Notes: a model not told the origin generated them from the letters alone. A stretch of 23,990 nucleotides of DNA from Frankiaceae bacterium (GCA_017882835.1 JADGOU010000008.1:1-23990), one strand, 5' to 3'. Shown: positions 1 to 9,025, counted from the first letter of the stretch. Program-made: numbers and translations.

Positions 1-3000
1 GGCGTCGCACCGGGAGAAGGCTCGCTGGCGCCGGCCGGGTCGACCAGGCTCATCAGGGTGCCGATGGTGGCGTCGTTGGTCAGTGTCTCCGCCAGGCCCT
101 CAAGCCCGCCGTACTCGGCCCGCACCGCTGACCCCAGCTCGGCGAGCATGATCGAGTCGAAACCGAGATCGCCGACCAGGCTGAGCTGCGGGTGCAGCGT
201 TGCCGCGGGGAAGGCGCAGACCTTGGCCACCAGTTCGATGACGGCCGCTGCCCGCGACACCCGGGAACCGGCCGGCTCCGACCCGGCCGCCGGCTGAGCC
301 GACGCGCCGACTGAGCCGACGCGAGCCGGCGCCTCCGTCGGCGGTCCGGCAACCGGTGGGATGGCCGGGAACTCAGCTGCCGGCGGCAGATCGGGCGTCG
401 GCAGTCCGCGCAGCACTTCGGCTTGGAGCCGGAGCACCTCGGTCTGTTCGCGCAACAGGCTGACGAGGTCGGACATGGGATCTCCAGCGGGGGACGGCAC
501 CGGGTCTGGCCCGGGCGGGACGGCCGGCGACGGACCGGCAGGGCGGGGGAGGGCGACCGCGCCGTCGAGGTCGCCGGTTGGGCTCGACGGCCAGTAGGGC
601 TCGGACTCCAGCGGTGTGGGCGGCAGAGTGATCGGCGGCCGGGCAGACCGCCGAGCCAGCCCAGTGGGGTCGAGCGGATGCCCGAGTACGGCGAGCAGCG
701 CCAGCGCCGCGACGAACGACTGGCCGCCGTCGGGCAGCTCCGCCGCAACGCCGATCAGTTCCGGCGCGTCGGCTGCGGGCCGGTCGGCCCGCAACAGCCC
801 GAGCAGCGACCGGCCTGGGCCAACCTGGACGATGGTCGACCCCTTGGTCGCGCCATCGGGCAAGGCCGCCAGCGTGCGGCCCGCCGCGACGAAGTCCACC
901 GGGGAGGTGGCATGGCGACGCCACAGCGAGCGGATCTGCCCCTGGTCGCCGTACTGCTCGCCGGTGACGGCGGAGATGACGGGGATGCGGGGAGTGGAGA
1001 GTTCGAGCTTAGCCAGGTGCGGCTCCAGGGCGTCGGCCGCCGGTGCCATCAGTGCGGTGTGGAAGGCGTGGGACACCGCCAGCTCGGTGGTGGTCCAGCC
1101 CGGCTGGCGGAGTTGCTCGCGGGCGGCGCGCACAGCGGAGGCATGGCCGCTGATGACGACCTGGCGCTCGGCGTTGACGTTGGCGATCCACACGTGGCTG
1201 AGTCCAACGAGGTACGGCGCGACCTCGGCCGGCCCGGCCGAGACGGCCAGCATCGCTCCCGGCTCGGCAAGCTTTAGGTCCGCCATCGCGGCACCGCGGC
1301 GAGCCACCAGGCGCACGGCCTCCTCGCCGGTGAGCACGTCGGCCGCGGCGGCGGCGCAGAACTCGCCGAGGCTGTGCCCGAGCACGCGATCCGGGCGAAC
1401 GCCGACGCTGGCGAGCAGGTCGGTCAGTGCCAGGCTGAGCGCCGCGATCGCCGGCTGGCACACCTGCGTCTGGGCCAGCCGAGCGGCCTGGTCGCCGGCT
1501 GGGCCGGTGGCCGGGTACAGCGCCGCCACCGGGCCTGCCCCGGTCTCCGCGCAGGCGACCGCGTCCAGCTCATCGAGGCGCCGCCGGAAGACGGGGAACA
1601 ACTCGTAGAGGTCGCGCAGGATGCCGACCCGCTGAGCGCCCTGGCCCGGATAGGCGAAGGTGATCGGCCCAGGCGCGACGGCCGGGTCTCGCGCCGCGTA
1701 GCACACTCCCGGGGCCAGGCGCGGCCCGGTCAGTCGGGCGTCCGCGAGCAGGGCGGCGGCGAGGCCGAGCCGCTCCCGCAGCTGCGCCTGGTCGGCGGCA
1801 ACTACGGCCAACAGGTGTTCTTGGCGCTCTCGGCCGGCCAGTTCGGCGGCCACCGCGGATGGCGTCAGCAGCGGGTCTCCCGCCACGGCGGCGGCCACCG
1901 CCGCGGCGTGTCGGCTCAGCAGCGGGCGGGTCGGTGCGGAGACCAGCAGCAGCTGGGGCGACCGGGGCTCGGCCGCCACCCGGATCACGTCTCGAACCGA
2001 CGACTGCACGCAACCGGGCGGGCTATCGACGGGCACGCCCGTTCTCGGGGCGGCGCCACCTACCGGCGGCGGTGGGCCCGGCTCGGTCTCCTCCAGCACC
2101 ACGTGGACGTTCGTACCGCCAAAACCGAAGCTGCTGACGCCGGCGCGACGCGGTCCGTCCGGGCTGTGCCAGGCCGCCCGGGCGGTGGCAACCGCGAATC
2201 GCGAAGCGTCCAGGTCGAGGCGCGGGTCGGGTCGGAATGGCGACGGCTGCGGCGGTATCACGCGGTGTGCCAACACGCCGACGGTCTTGATCAGGCCGGC
2301 CACCCCGGCCGCTGCCATGGTGTGGCCGACGTTCGCCTTGACCGAGGACAGCCAGCACCGGGAGTCGCCGGCTTCGCTCTGGAGCACCGCCCGCAGCGCG
2401 GTGAGCTCGGTGCGGTCACCGACCGCCGTCCCGGTGCCGTGCGCCTCGAGGAAGCCCACGCTCGCCGGGTCGACGGCGGCGTCGGCGTACGCCCGGCGCA
2501 GCGCCAACGCCTGACCAGCAGCGTCCGGGGTCATCGGGCCCTGCGCCCGGCCGTCGTTGCTCGCGCCCGAGCCTTTGACCACGGCGTACACCTTGTCGCC
2601 GGCTGTCCGGGCGTCGGCCAGGCGCTTGAGCAGGACGGCGCCCACGCCCTCGCCGAGGACGAATCCGTCGGCGGCCTCGTCGAAGGGCCGGCAGCGGCCG
2701 GAAGGTGAGACGGCACCGATCCGGCTGAACCCGATCAGGCTGTCCGGCACCAACGCGACGTGCACACCACCGACCACAGCCGCCGAGCAAGCCCCGGACC
2801 GCAGGTGCAACAGGGCTTCGTGGACAGCGAGCAGCGACGAGGAGCAGGCGGCATCGATCACGAAGCTCGGGCCGCCGAAGCCGAAGGTCTGGGCGACGGC
2901 CGCCGCCGTCATGTTGAGCAGCGTGCCGGTCATCGTGAATGCGCGGGGCGCGGGAACGTCACGGACGAGCTCCCGAACCGCCGCGGCGAGGTCGTTGTCG

Positions 3001-3461
3001 GCGCGGGCGCCGAACGCGCCGGCCGCCATCTGGGCCGAGCGCAGGCCGGCGGTCAGCACATCCTTGAAGGTGGTCACGGACGCGCCGACGAAGACCGACG
3101 TCCGCTCCCGGTCCAGCCGTCGGGTGGCGTCCCCGGCATCCTCGAGCGCGGCCTCCACGGTTTCGATGAGCAGCCGTTGCTGCGGGTCCATGACCTGCGC
3201 CCGGCGGGCGGAGATCCCGTACCGGCGGGCGGCGAAGCGGCGGATGTCGGGCAGGAAGGCGCCGACGTCGGTGTAGCTGCGTTGCGGGTCCCTGCCGCTC
3301 GGGTCGAAGCCGGACCGCCACCGGTCAGGTGGCACCGGACCGAACGCCGTACCGCCGCTGTCCACCAGTCGCCACAGCGCGGGCACGTCCGGCGCCGACG
3401 GATAGCGGCCGGCCATGCCGACGACGGCGATGTCCGGTCGGTCCGCCGCGGCCGACCTCAT
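1..3461 (-). CDS. Type I polyketide synthase, KS-AT-ACP (3' end beyond the window)
   Basis: An open frame without stops runs from ATG at 3461 through the left edge, giving 1153 codons. A ketosynthase fills about residues 8–455, with Cys206 in DAACSSSL, His341 in EAHGTGT and His380 in KANVGH as the visible catalytic triad. An acyltransferase fills about 600–885: YPGQGAQ at 604, nucleophile Ser697 in GHSLGEF, His801 in SHAFHT. HAFH rather than YASH suggests malonyl-CoA. A Pro-rich linker contains a Leu-heptad helix near 996–1020, followed by an ACP with Ser1103 in LGFDSIM. The active-site wording DAACSSS is closer to iterative PUFA/enediyne/glycolipid-type synthases than to the usual DTACSSS of modular PKS, so KR or DH domains may lie off-window; that is inference. 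The start codon overlaps the stop of the upstream ACP gene (ATGA), implying translational coupling. Product unknown. Confidence 0.95.
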   Translation of the reverse strand, partial: MRSAAADRPDIAVVGMAGRYPSAPDVPALWRLVDSGGTAFGPVPPDRWRSGFDPSGRDPQRSYTDVGAFLPDIRRFAARRYGISARRAQVMDPQQRLLIETVEAALEDAGDATRRLDRERTSVFVGASVTTFKDVLTAGLRSAQMAAGAFGARADNDLAAAVRELVRDVPAPRAFTMTGTLLNMTAAAVAQTFGFGGPSFVIDAACSSSLLAVHEALLHLRSGACSAAVVGGVHVALVPDSLIGFSRIGAVSPSGRCRPFDEAADGFVLGEGVGAVLLKRLADARTAGDKVYAVVKGSGASNDGRAQGPMTPDAAGQALALRRAYADAAVDPASVGFLEAHGTGTAVGDRTELTALRAVLQSEAGDSRCWLSSVKANVGHTMAAAGVAGLIKTVGVLAHRVIPPQPSPFRPDPRLDLDASRFAVATARAAWHSPDGPRRAGVSSFGFGGTNVHVVLEETEPGPPPPVGGAAPRTGVPVDSPPGCVQSSVRDVIRVAAEPRSPQLLLVSAPTRPLLSRHAAAVAAAVAGDPLLTPSAVAAELAGRERQEHLLAVVAADQAQLRERLGLAAALLADARLTGPRLAPGVCYAARDPAVAPGPITFAYPGQGAQRVGILRDLYELFPVFRRRLDELDAVACAETGAGPVAALYPATGPAGDQAARLAQTQVCQPAIAALSLALTDLLASVGVRPDRVLGHSLGEFCAAAAADVLTGEEAVRLVARRGAAMADLKLAEPGAMLAVSAGPAEVAPYLVGLSHVWIANVNAERQVVISGHASAVRAAREQLRQPGWTTTELAVSHAFHTALMAPAADALEPHLAKLELSTPRIPVISAVTGEQYGDQGQIRSLWRRHATSPVDFVAAGRTLAALPDGATKGSTIVQVGPGRSLLGLLRADRPAADAPELIGVAAELPDGGQSFVAALALLAVLGHPLDPTGLARRSARPPITLPPTPLESEPYWPSSPTGDLDGAVALPRPAGPSPAVPPGPDPVPSPAGDPMSDLVSLLREQTEVLRLQAEVLRGLPTPDLPPAAEFPAIPPVAGPPTEAPARVGSVGASAQPAAGSEPAGSRVSRAAAVIELVAKVCAFPAATLHPQLSLVGDLGFDSIMLAELGSAVRAEYGGLEGLAETLTNDATIGTLMSLVDPAGASEPSPGAT

Positions 3462-3739
3462 GCGGTCACGGCCTTCCGGCGAACGGTCGGCAGCACGTCG
3501 AGGATCTCCTGGACCGTGGCCGCGCCGACCAGCTCCGCCGGTGCGATCCGGGCGCCCAGCCGCTCCTCGAGGCAGCAGACGAGCTCCAGCACCTGAACCG
3601 AGTCCAGGCCCAGGTCGGCGACCTCCGTCTCGGCGGTTAGTGCCGGCACCAACCCGGTGGGACTGACATCCGCCACCGCGAGGGCGAACAGCTCCAGCAC
3701 GTCGTCGGGCAGGCCGCCCTGGTCAGCTTCGAAATCCAT
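3458..3739 (-). CDS. Stand-alone acyl carrier protein
   Basis: This encodes a 93-residue acidic, helical protein with the phosphopantetheine attachment motif DLGLDSVQ (Ser47), a normal size for a discrete ACP. The start chosen is ATG at 3739 because GGGGAGAA lies just upstream. The frame stays open to 4033 but that extension is Arg/Pro-rich and not ACP-like. The gene is the first of a leftward pair, and its TGA overlaps the ATG of the PKS. With a fatty-acyl-AMP ligase divergently encoded 217 bp away, the likely role is to accept the activated acyl chain as a thioester and pass it to the ketosynthase. That partnership is inferred from context and known FAAL biology. The 4'-phosphopantetheinyl transferase needed to activate it is not in the window. 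Confidence 0.93.
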   Translation of the reverse strand: MDFEADQGGLPDDVLELFALAVADVSPTGLVPALTAETEVADLGLDSVQVLELVCCLEERLGARIAPAELVGAATVQEILDVLPTVRRKAVTA

Positions 3740-3956
3740 AGCTTCTCCCCGAGCCAGCTGCCCGCTTCGGCAGCATCTGGGGCCCGGTCGGCGTCCGGAT
3801 CCGGCGGGCGTGGGTCCGCAGTGACAGAGCGTCCGGGAGCCGGCGTGATACCCGTGGGGGCCAATGGCCGCGGGCCGGCACCGATGTATCAACGTCAGGG
3901 CAGGCGGGCTCTGCCAAGCGACGGCCATCGAGGGCGAGAGACGAAAGAGAGCTGCC
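3740..3956. promoter_or_regulatory. Divergent intergenic region between ACP–PKS and FAAL–MMPL
   Basis: This 217-bp spacer separates two divergent operons and must carry promoters for both. I see no convincing -35/-10 pair. A short inverted repeat (TGATAC at 3846–3851, GTATCA at 3886–3891) spans 34 nt and could be a regulator site, but it is weak. Shine-Dalgarno-like stretches precede both start codons. Operators like those of the nearby TetR (AGAGC-N3-GCTCT) were not found here. Confidence 0.4.
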
Positions 3957-5657
3957 ATGTCGGAGAGCACGTCTGCGACCACCCTGGTTGCCGCGATCGA
4001 GCAGCTGCCGGTCGCGGTCGGCCGGAGCTTCACGTTCGTCGACGCCGCCGGCGCGGAAACTGCCGTCGGTTTCCCCGACCTGCACGCGACCGTGGCGCGC
4101 CGACACGCGCAGCTCGCCGAGCTGGGCGTCCGTCGCGGCGACCGGGTCGCCGTCGTGCTGCCCGACGCGGCCGACTTCGTACCGACCTTCCTCGGGGCGG
4201 TTCGCGGTGGTGCGGTGCCCGTGCCGCTCTACCCGCCGGTCGCGCTCGGGCGGCTCGACGCCTACCTGGACGGTTTGACCGCGATGCTGCGGGTGGCGGC
4301 ACCGACCCTGCTGTGCACCGGGTCTGCTCTCCGCAACGTGCTCGCCTCCTTGCTGGCCCGGGTGCCGTCCCTGCGAGCGGTCGTCGCCGTGGACGGCCTG
4401 CCCGAGCCGACCGCGGCCCCGGCAGCCGCCTCGGTGACTCCGGATGAGACCGCGCTGTTGCAGTTCACCAGTGGCAGCACCGCGCACCCCAAGGGCGTGG
4501 TCGTGCCGCACGGTTCGCTGGCGGCCAACGCGGAGATCATCATGCGCCACGCCCTGGGCGTCGGGCCGGAGGACTCGGGCCTGAGCTGGTTACCGCTCCA
4601 CCACGACATGGGACTGATCGGATTCGTGCTGGCGCCGATCTTCGTGCCCACGTCGGTGACCTTCCTGCCGACGCTGACCTTTCTGCGCGACCCGCAGTCG
4701 TGGTTCGACTGGATCGACCGCAAGCGCGCCACCATCTCCTTCGCGCCCAACTTCGCCTATGCCCGGGTCCGCCGGCGGGTGCCGGCCGAGGCGCTGGCTC
4801 GCTGGGATCTGTCCTGCGTGCGGGTTCTCGGCTGCGGGGCCGAGCCGATCAGCGCCGACACCATGCGTGCGTTCGTGGACACGCTTAGTCCGGCGGGCCT
4901 GCGGCCGCAGTCGATCGTTCCCTGCTACGGCATGGCGGAGGCGACGCTGGCCATGGCGTTTGCCAGTGCGGAGGAGCTGCTGCGGGTTGACGCCGTGGAC
5001 GCCACGGCGTACCGGCTGCAGGGGGAGGCGCTGCCGGTGACCGCGGCGACGACCACCGCGCAGGAGTTCGTCAGCTGCGGCCGGCCAGGGCCGGCGCATC
5101 AGATCGTGGTCGTCGACGAGCGGGGCCGGGTGCTGCCGGAGCGGGTTGTCGGTGAGCTGGTGTTCCGAGGCCCGTCGGTGACCCGGGGCTACTTCGGCAA
5201 CATCGAGGCCACCCGCGACGCGGTCGTCGACGGCTGGCTGCGCACTGGTGACCTCGGCTACCTGGCCGCGGGGGAGGTCTACGTGACCGGGCGCAAAAAG
5301 GACGTCCTCGTCATCCGCGGCCGCAACGCCGATCCGCAACAAGTCGAATGGGCGGTCGAGTCGGTGAGCGGCATCCGGGCGGGCAACGTCGCGGCCTTCA
5401 CCCGGCCGGGAGGTGAGACCGAGGAGCTCGTGGTGGCCGTCGAGCGCACCGCTGCCGGCGCGGACGACGCACTCGCCGCGGCCGTCGCCCGACGGGCCAC
5501 CGAGGTCACGCAGTTAGCGGTCGCCGACGTGGTCCTGCTGCGCGCCGGCGATCTGCCGAAGACCTCCTCCGGCAAGGTGCAACGGGCCCGAACTCGCGAG
5601 TTGTACCTGGCCGGAGACCTGGGCGCCGTGCTCTCACCCGCGCGCACGGTCGCCTGA
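3957..5657 (+). CDS. Fatty-acyl-AMP ligase (FAAL)
   Basis: This is a 566-residue ANL-superfamily adenylating enzyme. Visible motifs are the phosphate-binding loop FTSGSTAHPKG (170–180), SWLPLHHDMGLIG (210–222, the form typical of FAALs), CYGMAEAT, the hinge-region GWLRTGDLGYL, and the C-terminal catalytic Lys540 in PKTSSGKVQR. FAALs activate long-chain fatty acids as acyl-adenylates and load them on an ACP or PKS instead of CoA. The usual GRNHYPQD stretch after the hinge reads GRNADPQQ here, a mild divergence. ATG at 3957 is preferred over the upstream open frame because of an upstream GAAAGAGAG and because the ANL fold begins soon after. It lies 56 bp before the MMPL gene and divergent from ACP–PKS, which supports a lipid-loading role. 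Confidence 0.93.
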   Translation: MSESTSATTLVAAIEQLPVAVGRSFTFVDAAGAETAVGFPDLHATVARRHAQLAELGVRRGDRVAVVLPDAADFVPTFLGAVRGGAVPVPLYPPVALGRLDAYLDGLTAMLRVAAPTLLCTGSALRNVLASLLARVPSLRAVVAVDGLPEPTAAPAAASVTPDETALLQFTSGSTAHPKGVVVPHGSLAANAEIIMRHALGVGPEDSGLSWLPLHHDMGLIGFVLAPIFVPTSVTFLPTLTFLRDPQSWFDWIDRKRATISFAPNFAYARVRRRVPAEALARWDLSCVRVLGCGAEPISADTMRAFVDTLSPAGLRPQSIVPCYGMAEATLAMAFASAEELLRVDAVDATAYRLQGEALPVTAATTTAQEFVSCGRPGPAHQIVVVDERGRVLPERVVGELVFRGPSVTRGYFGNIEATRDAVVDGWLRTGDLGYLAAGEVYVTGRKKDVLVIRGRNADPQQVEWAVESVSGIRAGNVAAFTRPGGETEELVVAVERTAAGADDALAAAVARRATEVTQLAVADVVLLRAGDLPKTSSGKVQRARTRELYLAGDLGAVLSPARTVA

Positions 5658-5713
5658 GGGGAGAAACCCGTCCCGCCCGTCTGCCCACTGACCCGTCCCG
5701 TCGGGAGGATTTC

Positions 5714-7972
5714 GTGCTCGAGCGGTTGGCAGCATTCGCCGTCCGGCATGCCAAGGCGGTCCTGCTGGCGGCGGTGCTGACGGCGCTCGTCGCCGGTGCC
5801 GTCGGCGCCGGGGTGGCCGGGCGCCTGAGCACCGGCGGCTTCACCGACCCGGGTTCGTCGAGCGCCCGGGCCGAGCGGCTGCTCACCGACCGGCTGCACC
5901 GGCCGCCAGCGAACCTGGTGCTGATGGTGACCGCACCGGGACCAGTGACCAGTCCGGCGGTGGCGGCCGACGGCCTGGCGCTGACCAACCGGCTGGCGGC
6001 CGATCCCGGCGTCGTCCAGGTCGCGTCGTACTGGTCGCTCGGATCACCCCCGGAGCTGGTCAGCCGGGACGGGCGCAGCGCCCTGGTGGTGGGCCGGGTG
6101 ACCGGAGCGGAACCGGATGTACGACGGACGGTGCGCCGACTCGGACGGAGCTACGCGCAGGGCGTCGGCTCGCTGCGCGTTCGCGTCGGTGGCAGCGCGG
6201 AGGTCACCCGGGCCATCGACGAACGGGCGGAGGCGGACCTGCGCCGAGCCGAGGTGATCGCCCTGCCGGTGACGCTCGTCCTGCTGGTGCTGGTCTTCGG
6301 CGGGCTGGTGGCAGCACTGCTGCCGCTGGGCGTCGCCCTCGTCGCCACGCTCTCCACCATGGCGCTGTTGCGCGGGCTCACCGAACTCACGCCGGTGTCG
6401 CTGTTCGCGCTGAACCTCACCACCGGCCTCGGGCTCGGACTCGCCGTCGACTACTGCCTGTTCGTCATCAGCCGCTACCGCGAGGAGCTGCGCCGCGGAG
6501 CAGCTGGCGACGCGGCCATCGTGCGCGCGCTGGCAACCGCGGGCCGGACCGTGCTGTTCTCCGCCGTGACCGTTGCCGGCTGCCTGGCCGCGCTGCTGGT
6601 CTTCCCGCTCGGCTTCCTGCGGTCCACGGCGTACGCCGGTATTCTGGTAGTGACGCTGTCCCTGCTCGGCGCCCTCGTGCTGCTGCCGGCCCTGCTGGTC
6701 GTCCTCGGCCCGCGGATCGACGCCTTGGACCCGCTGCGGCGGATTCGCCCCCGAGCCGGACGGCACCGGGCCAGTCGAGGTCTCTGGTACGACCTCGCCG
6801 ACCGGGTGCTGCGGCGCCCGCTGCTGGGTGTGGTCGGCATCACGGTGCTGCTGGCCGTGCTCGCCACACCGTTCCTGCACGTGCGGTTCGCCAACGCCGA
6901 CGACCGCACGTTGCCGGCCTCTGCGCCCGCCCGGCAGACGCAGGACGCGCTGCGCACCGAGTTCGCGTTGCAGCTGGACGGCCAAGCCTTCGCCGTGCTT
7001 CCGAGCGTCGATCCGGCGACCGAGGCCGGCCGAGCTGTCGCTGCGCGGTACACCGCGACGCTGTCGACATTGCCCGGGGTCGAGCAGGCCGAGGGACCCA
7101 CCGGCCGTTACCGCGAGGGCGCGCGGTCCGCCGGACCGTCCGCATCCGTGCCGCCGGGTCCGACGGTGGTCGCGGTGCTGCCGAGGGTGGACCCCGGGTC
7201 GCCGGCGGCGGAGCAGGTGATCCGGGCCATGCGCCGCATCGGCCCGGCCGACACCCTGGTCGCCGGTCCGACGGCGGACCAGCTCGATGCCCGGGCGGCC
7301 ATCGCCGGACGGACACCGCTCGCGCTGCTCCTGGTGACCGGTGCGACCGCGGCCCTGGTTCTCGTGCTCACCGGCGGTGTCCTGCTGGCCGGGAAAGCCA
7401 TCATCGTCAACGTGTTGAGCCTGTCTGCCAGCTTTGGGGCCATGGTTTGGGTGTTTCAGGACGGTCATTTGCAGGCCGCCGTGGGCGACTTTACGGTCAC
7501 CGGGGCCATTGACGCCTCGACCCCGATCCTGTTGTTCTGCATCGCGTTCGGCCTGTCCATGGACTATGAGATCTTGCTCTTGAGTCGCATCAAGGAGGCG
7601 TACGACGCCGGAGCAGACACGGCGGAGGCAGTCCGAGTCGGCCTGCAGGCCAGCGCCGGTCTCATGACCGCGGCGGCCGCGATCGTGGCCGCCGTCTTCC
7701 TGGCGCTCATGCGCTCTGACGTGGCCTTCCTCAAGCTGTTGGGACTGGGGCTCGCGACCGCGGTGATTCTGGACGCAACTGTAGTCCGCGGGGTGCTGGT
7801 CCCGGCCTGTGTCGGCCTGGCTGGACGTGCGAACTGGTGGGCGCCAGCTGCACTTCGGGGCTGGGTCCGGCGTCTCGACCCAGAACGGCGGACTACGTAT
7901 CGCCCTCGCCCCACACCGCCGGCACCGGTATCGCCGTCATCCCGGCAGCCGGTCCGGCACCAACCGGGGTAG
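5714..7972 (+). CDS. MMPL/RND-family lipid transporter
   Basis: This is a 752-residue membrane protein with the MMPL layout. There is one N-terminal transmembrane helix (about 12–37), a periplasmic-type domain, a bundle of five helices starting near 181, a second soluble domain, and a second bundle near 530–715. Two Asp-Tyr pairs, D246/Y247 (LAVDYCLF) and D617/Y618 (LSMDYEIL), match the proton-relay pairs known from MmpL3. The C-terminus is a short Arg/Pro-rich cytosolic tail. GTG at 5714 is preceded by GGGAGGA six bases upstream. It follows FAAL in the same direction and is most likely the exporter for the acyl product of this locus. It ends 3 bp from the convergent epimerase gene. Confidence 0.93.
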   Translation: MLERLAAFAVRHAKAVLLAAVLTALVAGAVGAGVAGRLSTGGFTDPGSSSARAERLLTDRLHRPPANLVLMVTAPGPVTSPAVAADGLALTNRLAADPGVVQVASYWSLGSPPELVSRDGRSALVVGRVTGAEPDVRRTVRRLGRSYAQGVGSLRVRVGGSAEVTRAIDERAEADLRRAEVIALPVTLVLLVLVFGGLVAALLPLGVALVATLSTMALLRGLTELTPVSLFALNLTTGLGLGLAVDYCLFVISRYREELRRGAAGDAAIVRALATAGRTVLFSAVTVAGCLAALLVFPLGFLRSTAYAGILVVTLSLLGALVLLPALLVVLGPRIDALDPLRRIRPRAGRHRASRGLWYDLADRVLRRPLLGVVGITVLLAVLATPFLHVRFANADDRTLPASAPARQTQDALRTEFALQLDGQAFAVLPSVDPATEAGRAVAARYTATLSTLPGVEQAEGPTGRYREGARSAGPSASVPPGPTVVAVLPRVDPGSPAAEQVIRAMRRIGPADTLVAGPTADQLDARAAIAGRTPLALLLVTGATAALVLVLTGGVLLAGKAIIVNVLSLSASFGAMVWVFQDGHLQAAVGDFTVTGAIDASTPILLFCIAFGLSMDYEILLLSRIKEAYDAGADTAEAVRVGLQASAGLMTAAAAIVAAVFLALMRSDVAFLKLLGLGLATAVILDATVVRGVLVPACVGLAGRANWWAPAALRGWVRRLDPERRTTYRPRPTPPAPVSPSSRQPVRHQPG

Positions 7973-7975
7973 TCG

Positions 7976-8926
7976 TCAGGCGCCGACCGACGCCAGCTCC
8001 CGGTGCTGCCACCAGCGCACCGTCTCGCGCAGCCCGAGCTCGACCGACGTGGGCGAGAGCCCGAAGGTCCGCTGCGCGGCGGTGGAGTCGAGGACAAACG
8101 GGCGGTCCAGTTGGTACCGCGTCTCCCGGAGCTCGCGCACGAGTGGCGACACCAGCTCGGCCGCGCGCAGCGCCACGGCCGGTAGCCGCCGGACGTCCGC
8201 CGCCGGCGCCCCTGCCGCCGCAGCGAGACCGGTCAGCATGCCGCGCTGGCTGACCGGCTCCGCGGTGGGCACGTGCCACGGCCGTCCCCAGGCCCGCTCG
8301 TCCGTGGCGAGCACGGCGAGCGTGCGAGCCACGTCCGGAAGATACGACCAGCTGTGCGCCGCGTCCGGGTCGCCGATCACCCGGACCGGACGACCGCGCA
8401 GCACTCGCGGCAGCACCCGGGATCCGAGATAGCCACCCGTGGTGACGCCGGGACCGTAGAAGTCGGCGGCCCGCGCCTCGGACACCCGAACTCGGCCGGC
8501 CTCGGCGGCGGCTCGCGCCTGCGACCAAATGGCCGCGCGGACCCGGCCCTTGGTCCCGGTTGCCGCCAACTGGAGATCCTCGGTCAGCGGCCGGTCGACC
8601 GGGCCGTAGGCGTAGAGGTTGCCGGTGGTCACCAGCACCGCCCCGGTCCGCTCGGCGGCCTGCAGCAGGGCAGTGGCCAACGGGGGCCACAACCGCGGCC
8701 ACCGGTGGTATAGCGGGTTGGCGCAGTTGTAGAGCGCCGCGGCGCCCCGAGCCGCGACCGCCAGCGCGGCACCGTCCGAGGCGTCGAGCGCCACTGGCTC
8801 GATGCCCGGGCCGGCGCCTCCGCCGCGGCTGACCTGCCGGACGTCGTACCCGAGCTCGAGTAGATGGGCGGCCAACGCCGTGCCGACGGCCCCACGCCCA
8901 ACCACGACGTGTCTGGCCATGTTCAT
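7976..8926 (-). CDS. NAD(P)-dependent epimerase/dehydratase-like protein
   Basis: This is a 316-residue extended-SDR protein with an N-terminal Rossmann motif GRGAVG (10–15), a TTGNLYAYGP stretch in the usual catalytic-strand position, and an ADFYGPG segment typical of extended SDRs. The canonical YxxxK pair is not visible where expected: the region after the GTKGRVRAA segment reads IWSQARAAAE. The enzyme may therefore be atypical or non-catalytic. Two starts are possible, ATG AAC ATG at 8926 and 8920, each with a GGAG about six bases upstream; the first is used. The gene is divergent from a TetR regulator and shares three operator dyads with it, so it is the probable repression target. Substrate unknown; a sugar nucleotide or lipid-linked sugar is a guess from context. 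Confidence 0.85.
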   Translation of the reverse strand: MNMARHVVVGRGAVGTALAAHLLELGYDVRQVSRGGGAGPGIEPVALDASDGAALAVAARGAAALYNCANPLYHRWPRLWPPLATALLQAAERTGAVLVTTGNLYAYGPVDRPLTEDLQLAATGTKGRVRAAIWSQARAAAEAGRVRVSEARAADFYGPGVTTGGYLGSRVLPRVLRGRPVRVIGDPDAAHSWSYLPDVARTLAVLATDERAWGRPWHVPTAEPVSQRGMLTGLAAAAGAPAADVRRLPAVALRAAELVSPLVRELRETRYQLDRPFVLDSTAAQRTFGLSPTSVELGLRETVRWWQHRELASVGA

Positions 8927-8937
8927 CTCCGTCTCCG

Positions 8938-9001
8938 AGAGCGGTGCTCTGACGAGAGCACTGTTCTCGGTCGGTGCGCCTGTTGTCAAGAGCAGTGCTC
9001 T
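8938..9001. promoter_or_regulatory. Three TetR-type operator dyads
   Basis: Three 13-bp dyads share the form AGAGCA-N-TGCTCT. They lie at 8938–8950 (AGAGCGGTGCTCT, one mismatch), 8955–8967 (AGAGCACTGTTCT, one mismatch) and 8989–9001 (AGAGCAGTGCTCT, perfect 6+1+6). Their starts are 17 and 34 bp apart. They fill the gap between the epimerase and tetR start codons, the classic place for a self-regulating TetR. The third dyad overlaps the -35 of the leftward promoter and the second abuts its -10. Confidence 0.8.
8960..8989 (-). promoter_or_regulatory. Leftward promoter for the epimerase gene
   Basis: On the minus strand a perfect TTGACA lies at 8989–8984. An AACAGT hexamer 18 bp downstream (8965–8960) keeps the key A2 and T6 positions of a -10. 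Transcription would start about 25–30 bp before the ATG at 8926. Operator dyads overlap both elements. Confidence 0.55.
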
Positions 9002-9013
9002 CGGACTTCGGGC

Positions 9014-9019
9014 TAGAAT
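9014..9019 (+). promoter_or_regulatory. -10 element of leaderless tetR promoter
   Basis: TAGAAT lies exactly six bases before the ATG at 9026, so transcription would begin at or within a base of the A of the start codon. There is no Shine-Dalgarno sequence. The perfect operator dyad at 8989–9001 covers the -35 region, predicting autorepression. Confidence 0.6.
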
Positions 9020-9025
9020 GCCGCC

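Noticed and set aside
3846..3891. TGATAC…GTATCA inverted repeat in the FAAL/ACP spacer
   Set aside because: Only six bases per arm with a 34-nt gap, which is easily due to chance.
6044..7468. 474-codon open frame antisense to the MMPL gene
   Set aside because: Gln/Arg/Gly-rich composition with no domain; the sense frame is a clear membrane protein.
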